This document shows, piece after piece, positions 31,601 through 38,921 of a stretch of 41,424 bases of DNA. This DNA is from CAZWUW01 sp964636895 (GTDB lineage Bacteria; Bacillota; Thermincolia; Thermincolales; CAZWUW01). The position numbers and the translations under genes are program-made. The notes under the pieces are model-generated. The model was given only the letters and a program-made list of their open reading frames with translations, had not been told where the DNA came from and ran no database searches. How positions within the stretch are numbered: the first letter of the stretch is position 1; the number at the start of each line of letters is the position of its first letter. The DNA is taken from contig CAZWUW010000015.1 of NCBI GenBank assembly GCA_964636895.1, positions 1 to 41,424 of the forward strand, in the 5' to 3' direction.

Positions 31601-32044
31601 ATGGACAGGTTTTCTAGAGGCTTGGTTAGTGGCATAGCTGGCGGGGTAGTGATGAATATATGGAGTTTGACGGCATATTATTTCTTGCATGTTGCCAACC
31701 GGAGGTTTCTGGATTGGGCAGCAGTATTAATGTACGGTCATTTGCCGTTAAATCTTAACGAAACTTTGCTGGCACAAGCGAGCCAACTCTTATGGGCAGG
31801 ATTTTTGGGTGTGTTATTTGCATATTTTATGCCCGCAATTACCTCCAGGCATTATTTGCTAAAAGGAGCCTTTTGGGGATTTATCGCGGGATTCTTAATA
31901 TATGCTTCGGCAATTCTTTCGAACATGCGGTTTTTTAATAACATCCCCTTTAATACCGTACTTACACAAATAATAGGCGGGGTGTTATGGGGTTTGACCA
32001 TGGCATTTACCCTCCGCTGGCTGGACAGAATAAAGCAGGTTTAA
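31601..32044 (+). CDS. Small membrane protein of unknown function
   Basis: 147 residues with about four hydrophobic helices: LVSGIAGGVVMNIWSLTAYY, QLLWAGFLGVLFAYFM, LLKGAFWGFIAGFLIYASAI and IIGGVLWGLTMAFTL. It shares the Gly-rich first helix and overall plan with the preceding gene. CAGGAGG lies about 11 bases before the ATG. A 24-codon frame with its own SD site (31543-31617) overlaps the start and could couple translation. Its 3' end overlaps the convergent mqnD gene by 38 bases. No function is suggested by context. Confidence 0.78.
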   Translation: MDRFSRGLVSGIAGGVVMNIWSLTAYYFLHVANRRFLDWAAVLMYGHLPLNLNETLLAQASQLLWAGFLGVLFAYFMPAITSRHYLLKGAFWGFIAGFLIYASAILSNMRFFNNIPFNTVLTQIIGGVLWGLTMAFTLRWLDRIKQV

Positions 32045-32861
32045 CCCTGGGTACCAGCTCTGCTTCGGCGGCGCGGCTAAGCAGGGTTTTTACCGCCTCA
32101 TAACCTGCTTCACCCAGCTCGGCGCTAAACTCGTTCACATAAAGGTTTATATGGGCTTTTGCCACATCCGGAGACAACTCCTGGGCATGGCTTAGTACGT
32201 AATCAAGGGAGGCTGCCGGGTGTGCCCAGGCATATTGGATTGAGTTCCGGATCCAGCCGGCGATGGCCTTAATATCCAGTGTCCGCCGGGCAATAATGGC
32301 TCCCAGCGGGATAGGCAGACCGGTATCGGCTTCCCACCAATTGCCCAAGTCAGCCAAAAGGGTTAGCCCAAATGAAGGATAGGTGAAGCGGGCCTCGTGA
32401 ATAACGAGACCCGCTTCTACTATGCCGTTCCGTAGGGCCGGCATAATTTCATGAAAAGGCATTACAATGATTTCGCCTAACCCCCCCGGCACCTGTTGAG
32501 CTGTCCATAGGCGAAACAGCAGATAAGCGGTTGACCGTTCGCTGGGCACTGCCACCCGTCGCCCGGCCAGTGCCGCCGGCTCTAAAACAGGGTTGGTGCC
32601 GCCGGGAGTTAAAAGCAGCGGACCACAGCCCCGGCCAAGGGCGCCGCCACATGGCAACAGCGCGTACTCGTCCAACGCCCATGGCAGCGCCGCATAAGAT
32701 ATTTTTAGCACATCCGGTCCGTTGGGGGCGGCTGCCAGGCTGTTGGTGATATTTATATCCGCATAGGTTACGTCAAGCTTAGGCGCACCGGGTATTAAAC
32801 CATGTACCCAGGCGTGAAAAATAAAAGTATCGTTTGGACAAGGTGAAAAGGCAATTTTCAT
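32007..32861 (-). CDS. mqnD: 1,4-dihydroxy-6-naphthoate synthase (MqnD)
   Basis: MqnD performs a late step of the futalosine route to menaquinone, cleaving cyclic de-hypoxanthine futalosine. It has a periplasmic-binding-protein-like fold and no signal peptide. Family features are the N-terminus MKIAFSPCPNDTFIFHAWVHG, DINITNSLAA, KISYAALPW, GRGCGPLLL and VIHEARFTYPSFGL with the conserved histidine. The 284-residue length is usual. Its ATG overlaps the mqnB stop (ATGA), so both are made from one message. The 3' end runs 38 bases into the convergent membrane-protein gene. Confidence 0.94.
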   Translation of the reverse strand: MKIAFSPCPNDTFIFHAWVHGLIPGAPKLDVTYADINITNSLAAAPNGPDVLKISYAALPWALDEYALLPCGGALGRGCGPLLLTPGGTNPVLEPAALAGRRVAVPSERSTAYLLFRLWTAQQVPGGLGEIIVMPFHEIMPALRNGIVEAGLVIHEARFTYPSFGLTLLADLGNWWEADTGLPIPLGAIIARRTLDIKAIAGWIRNSIQYAWAHPAASLDYVLSHAQELSPDVAKAHINLYVNEFSAELGEAGYEAVKTLLSRAAEAELVPRVKPALFCPASGG

Positions 32862-33541
32862 GTCAATTCCTCCACAAGTATTGAGCAGGCTTTTTCCAGC
32901 AGATGTAAGGCAGCTTCAATCCGCCAGGCCTTCCGGTTGCGCGGGCCGACCGGGTTTGAGATTGCACGCAGTTCCAGCACCGGCAGCCCGAACTGTTTAG
33001 CCGCCAGAGCAACCCCGAACCCCTCCATGGCCTCGGCGGCGGCCCCCGGTATCCGTGCCGCCAGTTTGGCGGTACTTTCGGCAGTTCCTGTTACTGTTGA
33101 AACTGTGAGCACCGGACCGATGCTGACCGGCAGCCCTGCTAAATGCAAGGCTTTGGCCAGCCTGTCCCTAAGAGCTGTATCCGCCTTTAGGCGGGTGGGG
33201 CCAAAGCCCAACTGCTCCAAGCTGCTGAAACCTACCGTTGTTTCTACACCCAGGTCGGCTGCAATAATTTCGTCGGCCAGCACCAGTGATGTCAATTCAG
33301 CCCTGCCGGGAAAGCCTCCTGCGATACCGGCGCTTATTATCAAGTCGTACGCGCCGCCGTTTATTGTATCCTCGAATAACTCTCCCGCGTTCGCCTGCTT
33401 AGCCAGAAAAATTGCCGTGCCAGCAGCAGCTGCAATCGGTCCGACTCCTGCTGCCAGTACAACAAATCCGGAAGCGCCCTTTAACCCGCGTAAAACCGCC
33501 GCTTTCTCCGCTTCTACAGCGGTCACTACCAGCACACGCAT
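32858..33541 (-). CDS. mqnB: Futalosine hydrolase (MqnB)
   Basis: A nucleosidase-fold enzyme that releases hypoxanthine from futalosine in menaquinone synthesis. It begins MRVLVVTAVEAEKAAVL and has VLAAGVGPIAAAAGT, IISAGIAGGF, the AEAMEGFGVALAA substrate motif and the LELRAISNPVGPRNRKAWRI signature. At 227 residues it has the usual length. ATG 33541 is chosen since homology begins there and a G-rich SD-like run precedes it; upstream in-frame codons have no homology. mqnA and mqnC are not in the window. Together with mqnD and menG it shows that the host makes menaquinone. Confidence 0.92.
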   Translation of the reverse strand: MRVLVVTAVEAEKAAVLRGLKGASGFVVLAAGVGPIAAAAGTAIFLAKQANAGELFEDTINGGAYDLIISAGIAGGFPGRAELTSLVLADEIIAADLGVETTVGFSSLEQLGFGPTRLKADTALRDRLAKALHLAGLPVSIGPVLTVSTVTGTAESTAKLAARIPGAAAEAMEGFGVALAAKQFGLPVLELRAISNPVGPRNRKAWRIEAALHLLEKACSILVEELT

Positions 33542-33678
33542 TCCCGGTAACCCCCTAGGCGTTATTCTTGTTTTTGGTGTACAGTTTATCCAGAAAAGGC
33601 CGGTGATTATCCAAGGCAACTAACGTTGCTTCCCGGCCAATTAATTATATCATAAGCTAAAACTTCATGTAAGTGAAT

Positions 33679-33707
33679 TTACTTTGTGCCGGTAATAAGA
33701 GTATAAT
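33679..33707 (+). promoter_or_regulatory. Possible promoter of the MBOAT operon
   Basis: A perfect TATAAT lies 17 bases after TTACTT, a weak -35 box, about 36 bases before the MBOAT start. The opposite strand of this spacer must also carry the mqnBD promoter (a TATAAT-like box near 33650). Confidence 0.55.
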
Positions 33708-33742
33708 AATTAATGCAAGCTTTTTTGGAGGTTACTATAGTT

Positions 33743-34936
33743 ATGGAGTTGTTATCCTGGACGAGCCTGATATGGCTGGCGACAATGGTTATTATATACT
33801 GGCTGCTGCCTTCCGCGGCTTTCCGAGGTGCTTGGCTGGCTATCAGCAATGCCGGCCTGTTGTTGTATTATTTTCCGCAAGAGGGCGGATATATGCTGGG
33901 CCTGGCCCTGCTAACCTTTATGCTGGGGCGGTGGCTGGGCAGCGGCGGTCAGGGTAAACGCTGGGCCCTGGCGCTGGCCCTAGGACTGGTGGTCTTTTAT
34001 TTGGTATATACCAAATATACTGCGTTTTTGCTGCAGATTTGGAGCCAGGCCCTGACGGTTTTAGGTCAGCCGGCAGCCTTCCGCTGGGAAAAGGTGGCGG
34101 TGCCGCTGGGGATTTCCTTTGTCACTTTTCGCTGGCTGCATTATTTGATTGACAGTTATCGCGGCGTACGGGGCCGGGAAAACTTCCTGCTGTTTCTGGC
34201 CTACTCCTTTTTCTGGCCTATCCTTACTGCCGGACCGATTGAACGCTGGCAGGATTTTTCCGGTCAGGTGCAAAAACAGACCGGGTGGCAGTGGGAGCAC
34301 CTGTGGGCGGGGATGAGCCGGATTCTCCTGGGGCTGTTCAAAAAAGTGCTTATCGCTGCAATGCTGGCACCGCTGGCCGCTAAGCTGCAAAACCCGGAGG
34401 CAGGGGCTGTGGTTTACTGGCTGGCAGCTCACGCTTATGCCTGGCAATTATACGTTGATTTTTCCGGTTACACCGATATAGCCATTGGTGCCGGCCGGCT
34501 ATTTGGGCTAAGGCTGCAGGAGAATTTTGACTGGCCGTATTTTAGAGGCAATATCAGTCTTTTTTGGAAGCACTGGCATATGTCGCTGACCCGTTGGTTT
34601 AGGGATTATCTATTTATTCCCCTGGGTGGCAGCCGGGTACCATTGGCCCGGATATTGTTGAACACGCTTATAGTGATGCTGGTGACCGGTTTATGGCATG
34701 GTGCCGGTTGGAATTTTCTTTTCTGGGGCGGTATGCATGCCGCGGCTCTGATTATTTGGCGATTGTACCGGCGTTATCTGCTGCCCCGGCTGCCGGCCCG
34801 CTGGCCGGCCAGTCTTGTTTACCGGGGGGCAGCGGTTTTGGTAACTTATAATTTTGTGGTAGTGGCCTGGGTGCCTTTTGCCACCGGTTTCCGGCAGGCA
34901 AAATTGGTGTTGGCCGTCATGTTTGGAGGTTGGTAA
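33743..34936 (+). CDS. MBOAT-family membrane O-acyltransferase (DltB/AlgI-like)
   Basis: MBOAT proteins move acyl groups across or onto molecules at the membrane. This ~397-residue polytopic protein has the AlgI/DltB hallmark regions: TAGPIERWQDF, YVDFSGYTDIAIGAGRLFGL, HWHMSLTRWFRDYLFIPLGG and GLWHGAGWNFLFWGGMHA with the catalytic histidine. Its length is closer to DltB than to alginate acetylases. The ATG at 33743 is chosen because GGAGG precedes it (11 bases); ATG 33713 has no SD site. The stop overlaps the microprotein ATG (TAATG), and an SGNH protein follows. The acyl donor and target are unknown, since no dltA, dltC or polysaccharide genes are adjacent. Confidence 0.9.
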   Translation: MELLSWTSLIWLATMVIIYWLLPSAAFRGAWLAISNAGLLLYYFPQEGGYMLGLALLTFMLGRWLGSGGQGKRWALALALGLVVFYLVYTKYTAFLLQIWSQALTVLGQPAAFRWEKVAVPLGISFVTFRWLHYLIDSYRGVRGRENFLLFLAYSFFWPILTAGPIERWQDFSGQVQKQTGWQWEHLWAGMSRILLGLFKKVLIAAMLAPLAAKLQNPEAGAVVYWLAAHAYAWQLYVDFSGYTDIAIGAGRLFGLRLQENFDWPYFRGNISLFWKHWHMSLTRWFRDYLFIPLGGSRVPLARILLNTLIVMLVTGLWHGAGWNFLFWGGMHAAALIIWRLYRRYLLPRLPARWPASLVYRGAAVLVTYNFVVVAWVPFATGFRQAKLVLAVMFGGW

Positions 34937-35052
34937 TGATGCCGGCTTGGTCTAAACATTTTTTAGCCAGTATTTTTTGGCTGTTGGTAGTGTGTGGGAC
35001 GGTTTTAGGTTCCACCCTGGGGCAGTCTGAGTTTATCTATAATCAGTTTTAA
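34936..35052 (+). CDS. DltX-like single-pass microprotein (38 residues)
   Basis: It has a short N-terminus (MMPAWSKHF), one transmembrane helix (LASIFWLLVVCGTVLGS) and a C-terminal end SEFIYNQF. In Dlt systems the microprotein DltX is a similar single-pass peptide ending FIYNEF or close variants, and its terminal tyrosine motif is needed for acyl transfer. The match of topology, length, ending and position between MBOAT and SGNH genes supports the call. GGAGG seven bases upstream and overlap with the previous stop show that it is translated. Automatic annotation easily misses it because of its size. Confidence 0.8.
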   Translation: MMPAWSKHFLASIFWLLVVCGTVLGSTLGQSEFIYNQF

Positions 35053-35067
35053 TAGGGAGACAAAGCT

Positions 35068-36120
35068 ATGAGATGGATAATACCGCCTTTCAATGGGCGG
35101 ATTTTGGCGCTGCTGCTGGTCTGGTTGTTTTTGTTGGACTGGGGTCTGAACGTATTTCTGGACCGCCAAATTTTAGATCAGCAGGTCTGGCGGATTGACA
35201 ACCCGGATATGGGTTCCCTGCAGGCAGTTTTTGACCGTATTGAGCAGGCCCCCGGCATTGTGGTCGTTGCTTTGGGCGATTCGGCCATGTACGGCTCCAG
35301 TACGCCGCCGCAGGAAACCATTCCGGCTTATCTGGCCAAAACATTGCGGCAGCAGTACCCGGGCCAGACTATCACTATGTTTAACTTGGGGATTAAAGGG
35401 TTAAAGCCGGCGGAAGCGTATTTTATTGCCCGCCGTTTGGCCCGCCTGCCGGTAGACATATTGATTTATAGCGTCAATACCGGTTGGTTTACCTCGACGG
35501 AAGGGGTTACTTTCCCGGCCGTGGTGCAATTGGCCGGGGCTGAGCAGGAAGCGGCCCGCCGGGGGATAAAAGTGGCACCGGTAACCTGGGAGAACCGATT
35601 AGATAATGGGGTGGCCCGATATTGGGACTTTTATCGTTACCGCCGGGTGGTGGCCCGCCAGTTCCGGGACATGTTCAAAGACCGGGGGCAGGAGCGGCTA
35701 GCCCTGAACTGGCGGCAAAAGCCGGAATTATTGCCCAAAGGCGCTAAGGCTGACCTGGGACCTTTATATTTGCATGAAAACAACCTGCAGTGGCAAATGT
35801 ATCTGGCCATGGCGGCAGAGTGGCAGCAGACCGGCCGGCCGGCTGTCTTTTTCCTGAATCCGGCTAACTGGGAGCTGGTAAAGAAAAAATATAATCTTGA
35901 TTATGCCAAATTAAGGGCTGAGCAACAAAAAGTTATTGCCAAAACTCGGGAAAGGGCGGTGCCAAGCCTGGACTTTACTCATTTGGTGGATGAACGCTGG
36001 TTTACTGATGAAGTACACCTGCAAGCGCCGGGTAACCGTCTGGTGGCGGAGAAACTGGCTCAGGCACTGGCTGATTGGCCTGGTTCCCGGGCTATCCTTA
36101 CGGCGGGTGGCAGGCAATAA
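35068..36120 (+). CDS. Membrane-anchored SGNH/GDSL-like protein (DltD-like role)
   Basis: A 350-residue protein with one N-terminal helix (ILALLLVWLFLLDWGLNVFL) and an extracytoplasmic SGNH-type domain. The serine block is VVALGDSAMYGSS, the glycine/asparagine blocks are FNLGIKGLKPAEA and YSVNTGW, and the Asp-x-x-His block is FTDEVHLQAPGN near the C-terminus. The catalytic triad therefore seems complete. Such proteins act with MBOAT acyltransferases to place or remove acyl groups on surface polymers, as DltD does in D-alanylation. It lies 15 bases after the microprotein with GGGAG as SD. Whether it is a transferase or esterase is unknown. Confidence 0.85.
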   Translation: MRWIIPPFNGRILALLLVWLFLLDWGLNVFLDRQILDQQVWRIDNPDMGSLQAVFDRIEQAPGIVVVALGDSAMYGSSTPPQETIPAYLAKTLRQQYPGQTITMFNLGIKGLKPAEAYFIARRLARLPVDILIYSVNTGWFTSTEGVTFPAVVQLAGAEQEAARRGIKVAPVTWENRLDNGVARYWDFYRYRRVVARQFRDMFKDRGQERLALNWRQKPELLPKGAKADLGPLYLHENNLQWQMYLAMAAEWQQTGRPAVFFLNPANWELVKKKYNLDYAKLRAEQQKVIAKTRERAVPSLDFTHLVDERWFTDEVHLQAPGNRLVAEKLAQALADWPGSRAILTAGGRQ

Positions 36121-36156
36121 AGTGTACCGATATTTTACCATGGAGGAGGTTGTATA

Positions 36157-37788
36157 ATGACTAAGCCTATATATGTTGTCGGCCATAAAAACCCGGATAC
36201 AGATTCCATTTGTGCTGCTATTGCATACGCCCGGCTAAAACAGGCGGCGGGTGAACCGGTGCTGCCCTGCCGGGCCGGTGCTGTGAATCGGGAAACCCGG
36301 TTTGTGCTGGACTATTTTAAAGTTGGTGAACCAGACTTATTATCTGATTTGCATACCCGGGCAAAAGATTTATTGCATGGTGACGATTTGCTGGTCAGGC
36401 CGGATATGCCGCTGCGGGAGGCGTGGATGTTGATGCGCTCCCAGGGTGTAAAAACCCTGCCGGTAGTTGATCAGGGCAAACACCTGCTGGGTTTGGTTAC
36501 CGCCGGTGACCTGGCGGACCGTTATTTGGCGGAACTGGGTGAACAGGACCAGGGGGATTTTCATGTTACAGTGGGAAATGTGGTAAAGACCCTTGAAGGT
36601 AAACTGATTAACGGTACACCGGAAACTGAACTGCATGTCAAAGTGGTGGTTGCTGATATGGAAACCGCTACCATGAAGCAAAGCCTGACACCGGGCTGTG
36701 TCGTCCTGGTCGGGGACCGGGAAAACGGCCAGTTAGCAGCTATGGAGGCCGGGGCCGCCTGCCTGATCCTCACCGGCGGGGCAGAGCTTATCCCGGCAGT
36801 CAGGGCAGAGGTCAGGGCCAGGGGGACGGTTGTAATCGGGGTGGCCATAGATACATTTTCTGCGGCCATGTCCCTTTTAACGAGTATACCGGTTGGGAGC
36901 ATCATGCGGACCGGTGACCTGGTGGTTTTTCAGGAAGATGACTTGCTGGATGAAGTGAAAAAAGTAATGCTTAATACCCGTTTCCGCAGCTACCCGGTTG
37001 TGGATGAGCAAAATCGTGTGGTAGGGGAAATATCCCGTTACCACTTGCTGGGCTTTAGCAAACATAAGGTGATTCTGGTGGACCACAATGAGTTCAGCCA
37101 GGCCGTGGAAGGGGCGGAAAAGGCCCAGATTCTGGAGGTGGTTGACCACCACCGGGTTGGCGGAATTCAAACCGGTGAGCCTATCCTGTTTAGAAATGAG
37201 CCTGTCGGCGCCACCTGTACCCTGGTGGCAAAGGCCTTTTTTGAGCAGGGGGTTACCCCTGACCCGGTTATGGCCGGGCTTATGTGTGCCGGGATACTTT
37301 CCGACACGGTAGTTTTTAAGTCGCCCACCTGTACGCAAACAGACCGGGACCTGGCTGCACGGTTGGCGAAAATTGCCGGGATTGATGCGCTGGCATTCGG
37401 TATTGCCATGTTTAAGCACGCCTCATCTGTAAGCGGCGCCGCTCCCCGGGAGCTGTTACTGGGTGATTATAAAGAGTTTGCCGTAGGGGATTTGCGTATG
37501 GGCATCGGTCAGGTCAGCATCATGGGTCCTGACGACACAGCAGACATGAAGCCAGGCTTGCTGGCCGAAATGGAGCAGGTACGCAACACTGAGGGAATTG
37601 ATTACGTTTTGCTGATGGTCACCGATTTGTTGTCTGAGGCTACAACGTTACTGATTGCCGGCCCTGATCCGGAAGAAATAGGCGCGGCTTTTCAGGCTGA
37701 GGTTATTGCTAACCAGGTTTATCTGCCCGGGGTGCTTTCCCGTAAAAAACAGGTAGTGCCGCCATTGATGAAGCATTACCAGCAGTAA
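36157..37788 (+). CDS. ppaC: Manganese-dependent family II inorganic pyrophosphatase with CBS and DRTGG domains
   Basis: It hydrolyses pyrophosphate to phosphate in the cytoplasm. The DHH domain has YVVGHKNPDTDSICAAIAYA and VVDHHRVGG, with GATCTLVAKAF and the C-terminal DHHA2 domain following. Between the two halves of the DHH domain lie a CBS motif (residues ~70-125), a DRTGG domain (~165-240) and a second CBS motif (~250-300). This arrangement gives CBS-pyrophosphatases, which are regulated by AMP/ADP and diadenosine polyphosphates. The 543-residue length fits that subclass. GGAGG precedes the ATG. Function is clear; the nucleotide response is inferred from family. Confidence 0.95.
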   Translation: MTKPIYVVGHKNPDTDSICAAIAYARLKQAAGEPVLPCRAGAVNRETRFVLDYFKVGEPDLLSDLHTRAKDLLHGDDLLVRPDMPLREAWMLMRSQGVKTLPVVDQGKHLLGLVTAGDLADRYLAELGEQDQGDFHVTVGNVVKTLEGKLINGTPETELHVKVVVADMETATMKQSLTPGCVVLVGDRENGQLAAMEAGAACLILTGGAELIPAVRAEVRARGTVVIGVAIDTFSAAMSLLTSIPVGSIMRTGDLVVFQEDDLLDEVKKVMLNTRFRSYPVVDEQNRVVGEISRYHLLGFSKHKVILVDHNEFSQAVEGAEKAQILEVVDHHRVGGIQTGEPILFRNEPVGATCTLVAKAFFEQGVTPDPVMAGLMCAGILSDTVVFKSPTCTQTDRDLAARLAKIAGIDALAFGIAMFKHASSVSGAAPRELLLGDYKEFAVGDLRMGIGQVSIMGPDDTADMKPGLLAEMEQVRNTEGIDYVLLMVTDLLSEATTLLIAGPDPEEIGAAFQAEVIANQVYLPGVLSRKKQVVPPLMKHYQQ

Positions 37789-37826
37789 ATACTAGCTTCA
37801 GTGGAATACTAGCTTCAGTGGAATAC
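37788..37826. repeat. 17-bp tandem repeat, 2.3 copies
   Basis: AATACTAGCTTCAGTGG occurs twice in tandem (37788-37804, 37805-37821), followed by AATAC. It begins at the last base of the ppaC stop codon. Confidence 0.9.
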
Positions 37827-37833
37827 GGCGATA

Positions 37834-37864
37834 TAATACCCGGCTCATTGTGAGCCGGGTATTA
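37834..37864. terminator. Bidirectional terminator between ppaC and the LysR gene
   Basis: AATACCCGGCTCA and TGAGCCGGGTATT pair perfectly around TTG. The A/T-rich flanks on both sides suit convergent genes. Confidence 0.82.
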
Positions 37865-37879
37865 TTGGTTAAGTGCCTA

Positions 37880-38761
37880 TTACAGCAGTTCAACAAATTT
37901 TTGCGCGGCAACGGGCAACGGAACATTTCGTTTGGTTACAATGCCCAAATCTCTTTGGGGTGTTTTTTCTTTTATTTTGAGGATAAATACTTCTTCTTTG
38001 GCCAATTCTTTGGCGATATAATCTTTAACCACAAAAGCTATGCCGAGGCCGATTTTGGCCAGTTCGATGAGCAGGTCCACACTGCCCAGTTCAATTTCCG
38101 GTGAGATACGGATACCCTTCTTTGCCAAAAAAGCATCAATAAAGTTTCTGGTGGTGGTGTTTTTTTCCAGCATTAATAAGGGGTACTGCTGCAGCTCGGC
38201 CAGCGGCATAATCCGCTCCTGCAAATGAGCGTAGCTTTGGCCGGCAATAAAGACATCCTGGATGGCCTTGATTTTTTTTGTCTGCAAATGTCTAGGCAGG
38301 CCCTTGGCTGGGATATTTACCACAGCCGCATCAACGCTGCCGTTTTCCAGCAGTTCAAGGCACTTGGGAGAAGTCCGGTTAGTCACATGGATGTGGATTT
38401 TTGGATAAAGCCGGTTAAACTCTTTTAAGCAAGGCAGCAGGTGGTATTTGCAGATGGTGTCACTGGCCCCGATTCTCACTTCGCCCTGTTCCAGTGCATG
38501 CAGCTCGCTCAGGCCGCGTTCGCCGGACTTGATAAAATTGAACGCCTGCTCCACGTGCTTGAAGAGGAGTTCACCCTCCTGGGTCAGCTTGACCTGTTTG
38601 GTGTTTCTGATAAAAAGCCGGCACTGCAGTTTTTCTTCCAGCAGCCTGACCGACTGGCTAACAGCCGACTGGGAGACATATAAGCTGGTGGAAGCTGTCG
38701 AGAAACTCAGGTTTTTGGCCACGTGATAAAAAACCTTGTAAAGTTCAAAGCTTATGTCCAT
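37880..38761 (-). CDS. LysR-family transcriptional regulator
   Basis: A 293-residue protein with the N-terminal winged helix-turn-helix (FYHVAKNLSFSTASTSLYVS followed by QSAVSQSVRLLEEKLQCRLF) and a C-terminal effector-binding domain (GEVRIGASDTICKYHLLPCL, DAAVVNIPA, ELAKIGLGIAFVVKDYI). The CysL/CbbR-like subgroup has similar sequences, but the effector cannot be read from sequence. It is divergent from purL with a 160-base spacer that contains a LysR-type dyad, so autoregulation and perhaps control of purL are plausible. Confidence 0.92.
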   Translation of the reverse strand: MDISFELYKVFYHVAKNLSFSTASTSLYVSQSAVSQSVRLLEEKLQCRLFIRNTKQVKLTQEGELLFKHVEQAFNFIKSGERGLSELHALEQGEVRIGASDTICKYHLLPCLKEFNRLYPKIHIHVTNRTSPKCLELLENGSVDAAVVNIPAKGLPRHLQTKKIKAIQDVFIAGQSYAHLQERIMPLAELQQYPLLMLEKNTTTRNFIDAFLAKKGIRISPEIELGSVDLLIELAKIGLGIAFVVKDYIAKELAKEEVFILKIKEKTPQRDLGIVTKRNVPLPVAAQKFVELL

Positions 38762-38779
38762 TAATAAGCACCTCTAATA

Positions 38780-38797
38780 AATGATATTAGAATCATT
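38780..38797. promoter_or_regulatory. LysR-type dyad AATGAT-N6-ATCATT
   Basis: A perfect inverted repeat 19 bases upstream of the lysR start fits the T-N11-A pattern of LysR sites. A looser dyad, CTAC-N11-GTAG, follows at 38800-38818. Confidence 0.55.
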
Positions 38798-38921
38798 AAC
38801 TACCATTATTAATTGTAGTATGTTATTATCTATATGTAAAGTAGTCTGCTTTAGCCAGGTGTTAGCAGTATGCCTCAGCAGAGCGGACCGGATTGATAAA
38901 AAAATCTGAGGAGGAAGGGAA

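Noticed and set aside
31543..31617. 24-codon gene between the two small membrane proteins
   Set aside because: It has an SD site but overlaps the next start and has no family features; noted as possible translational coupling, not annotated as a gene.
38820..38921. Purine riboswitch before purL
   Set aside because: I looked for the conserved core and paired helices and did not see them; only short local stems are present.
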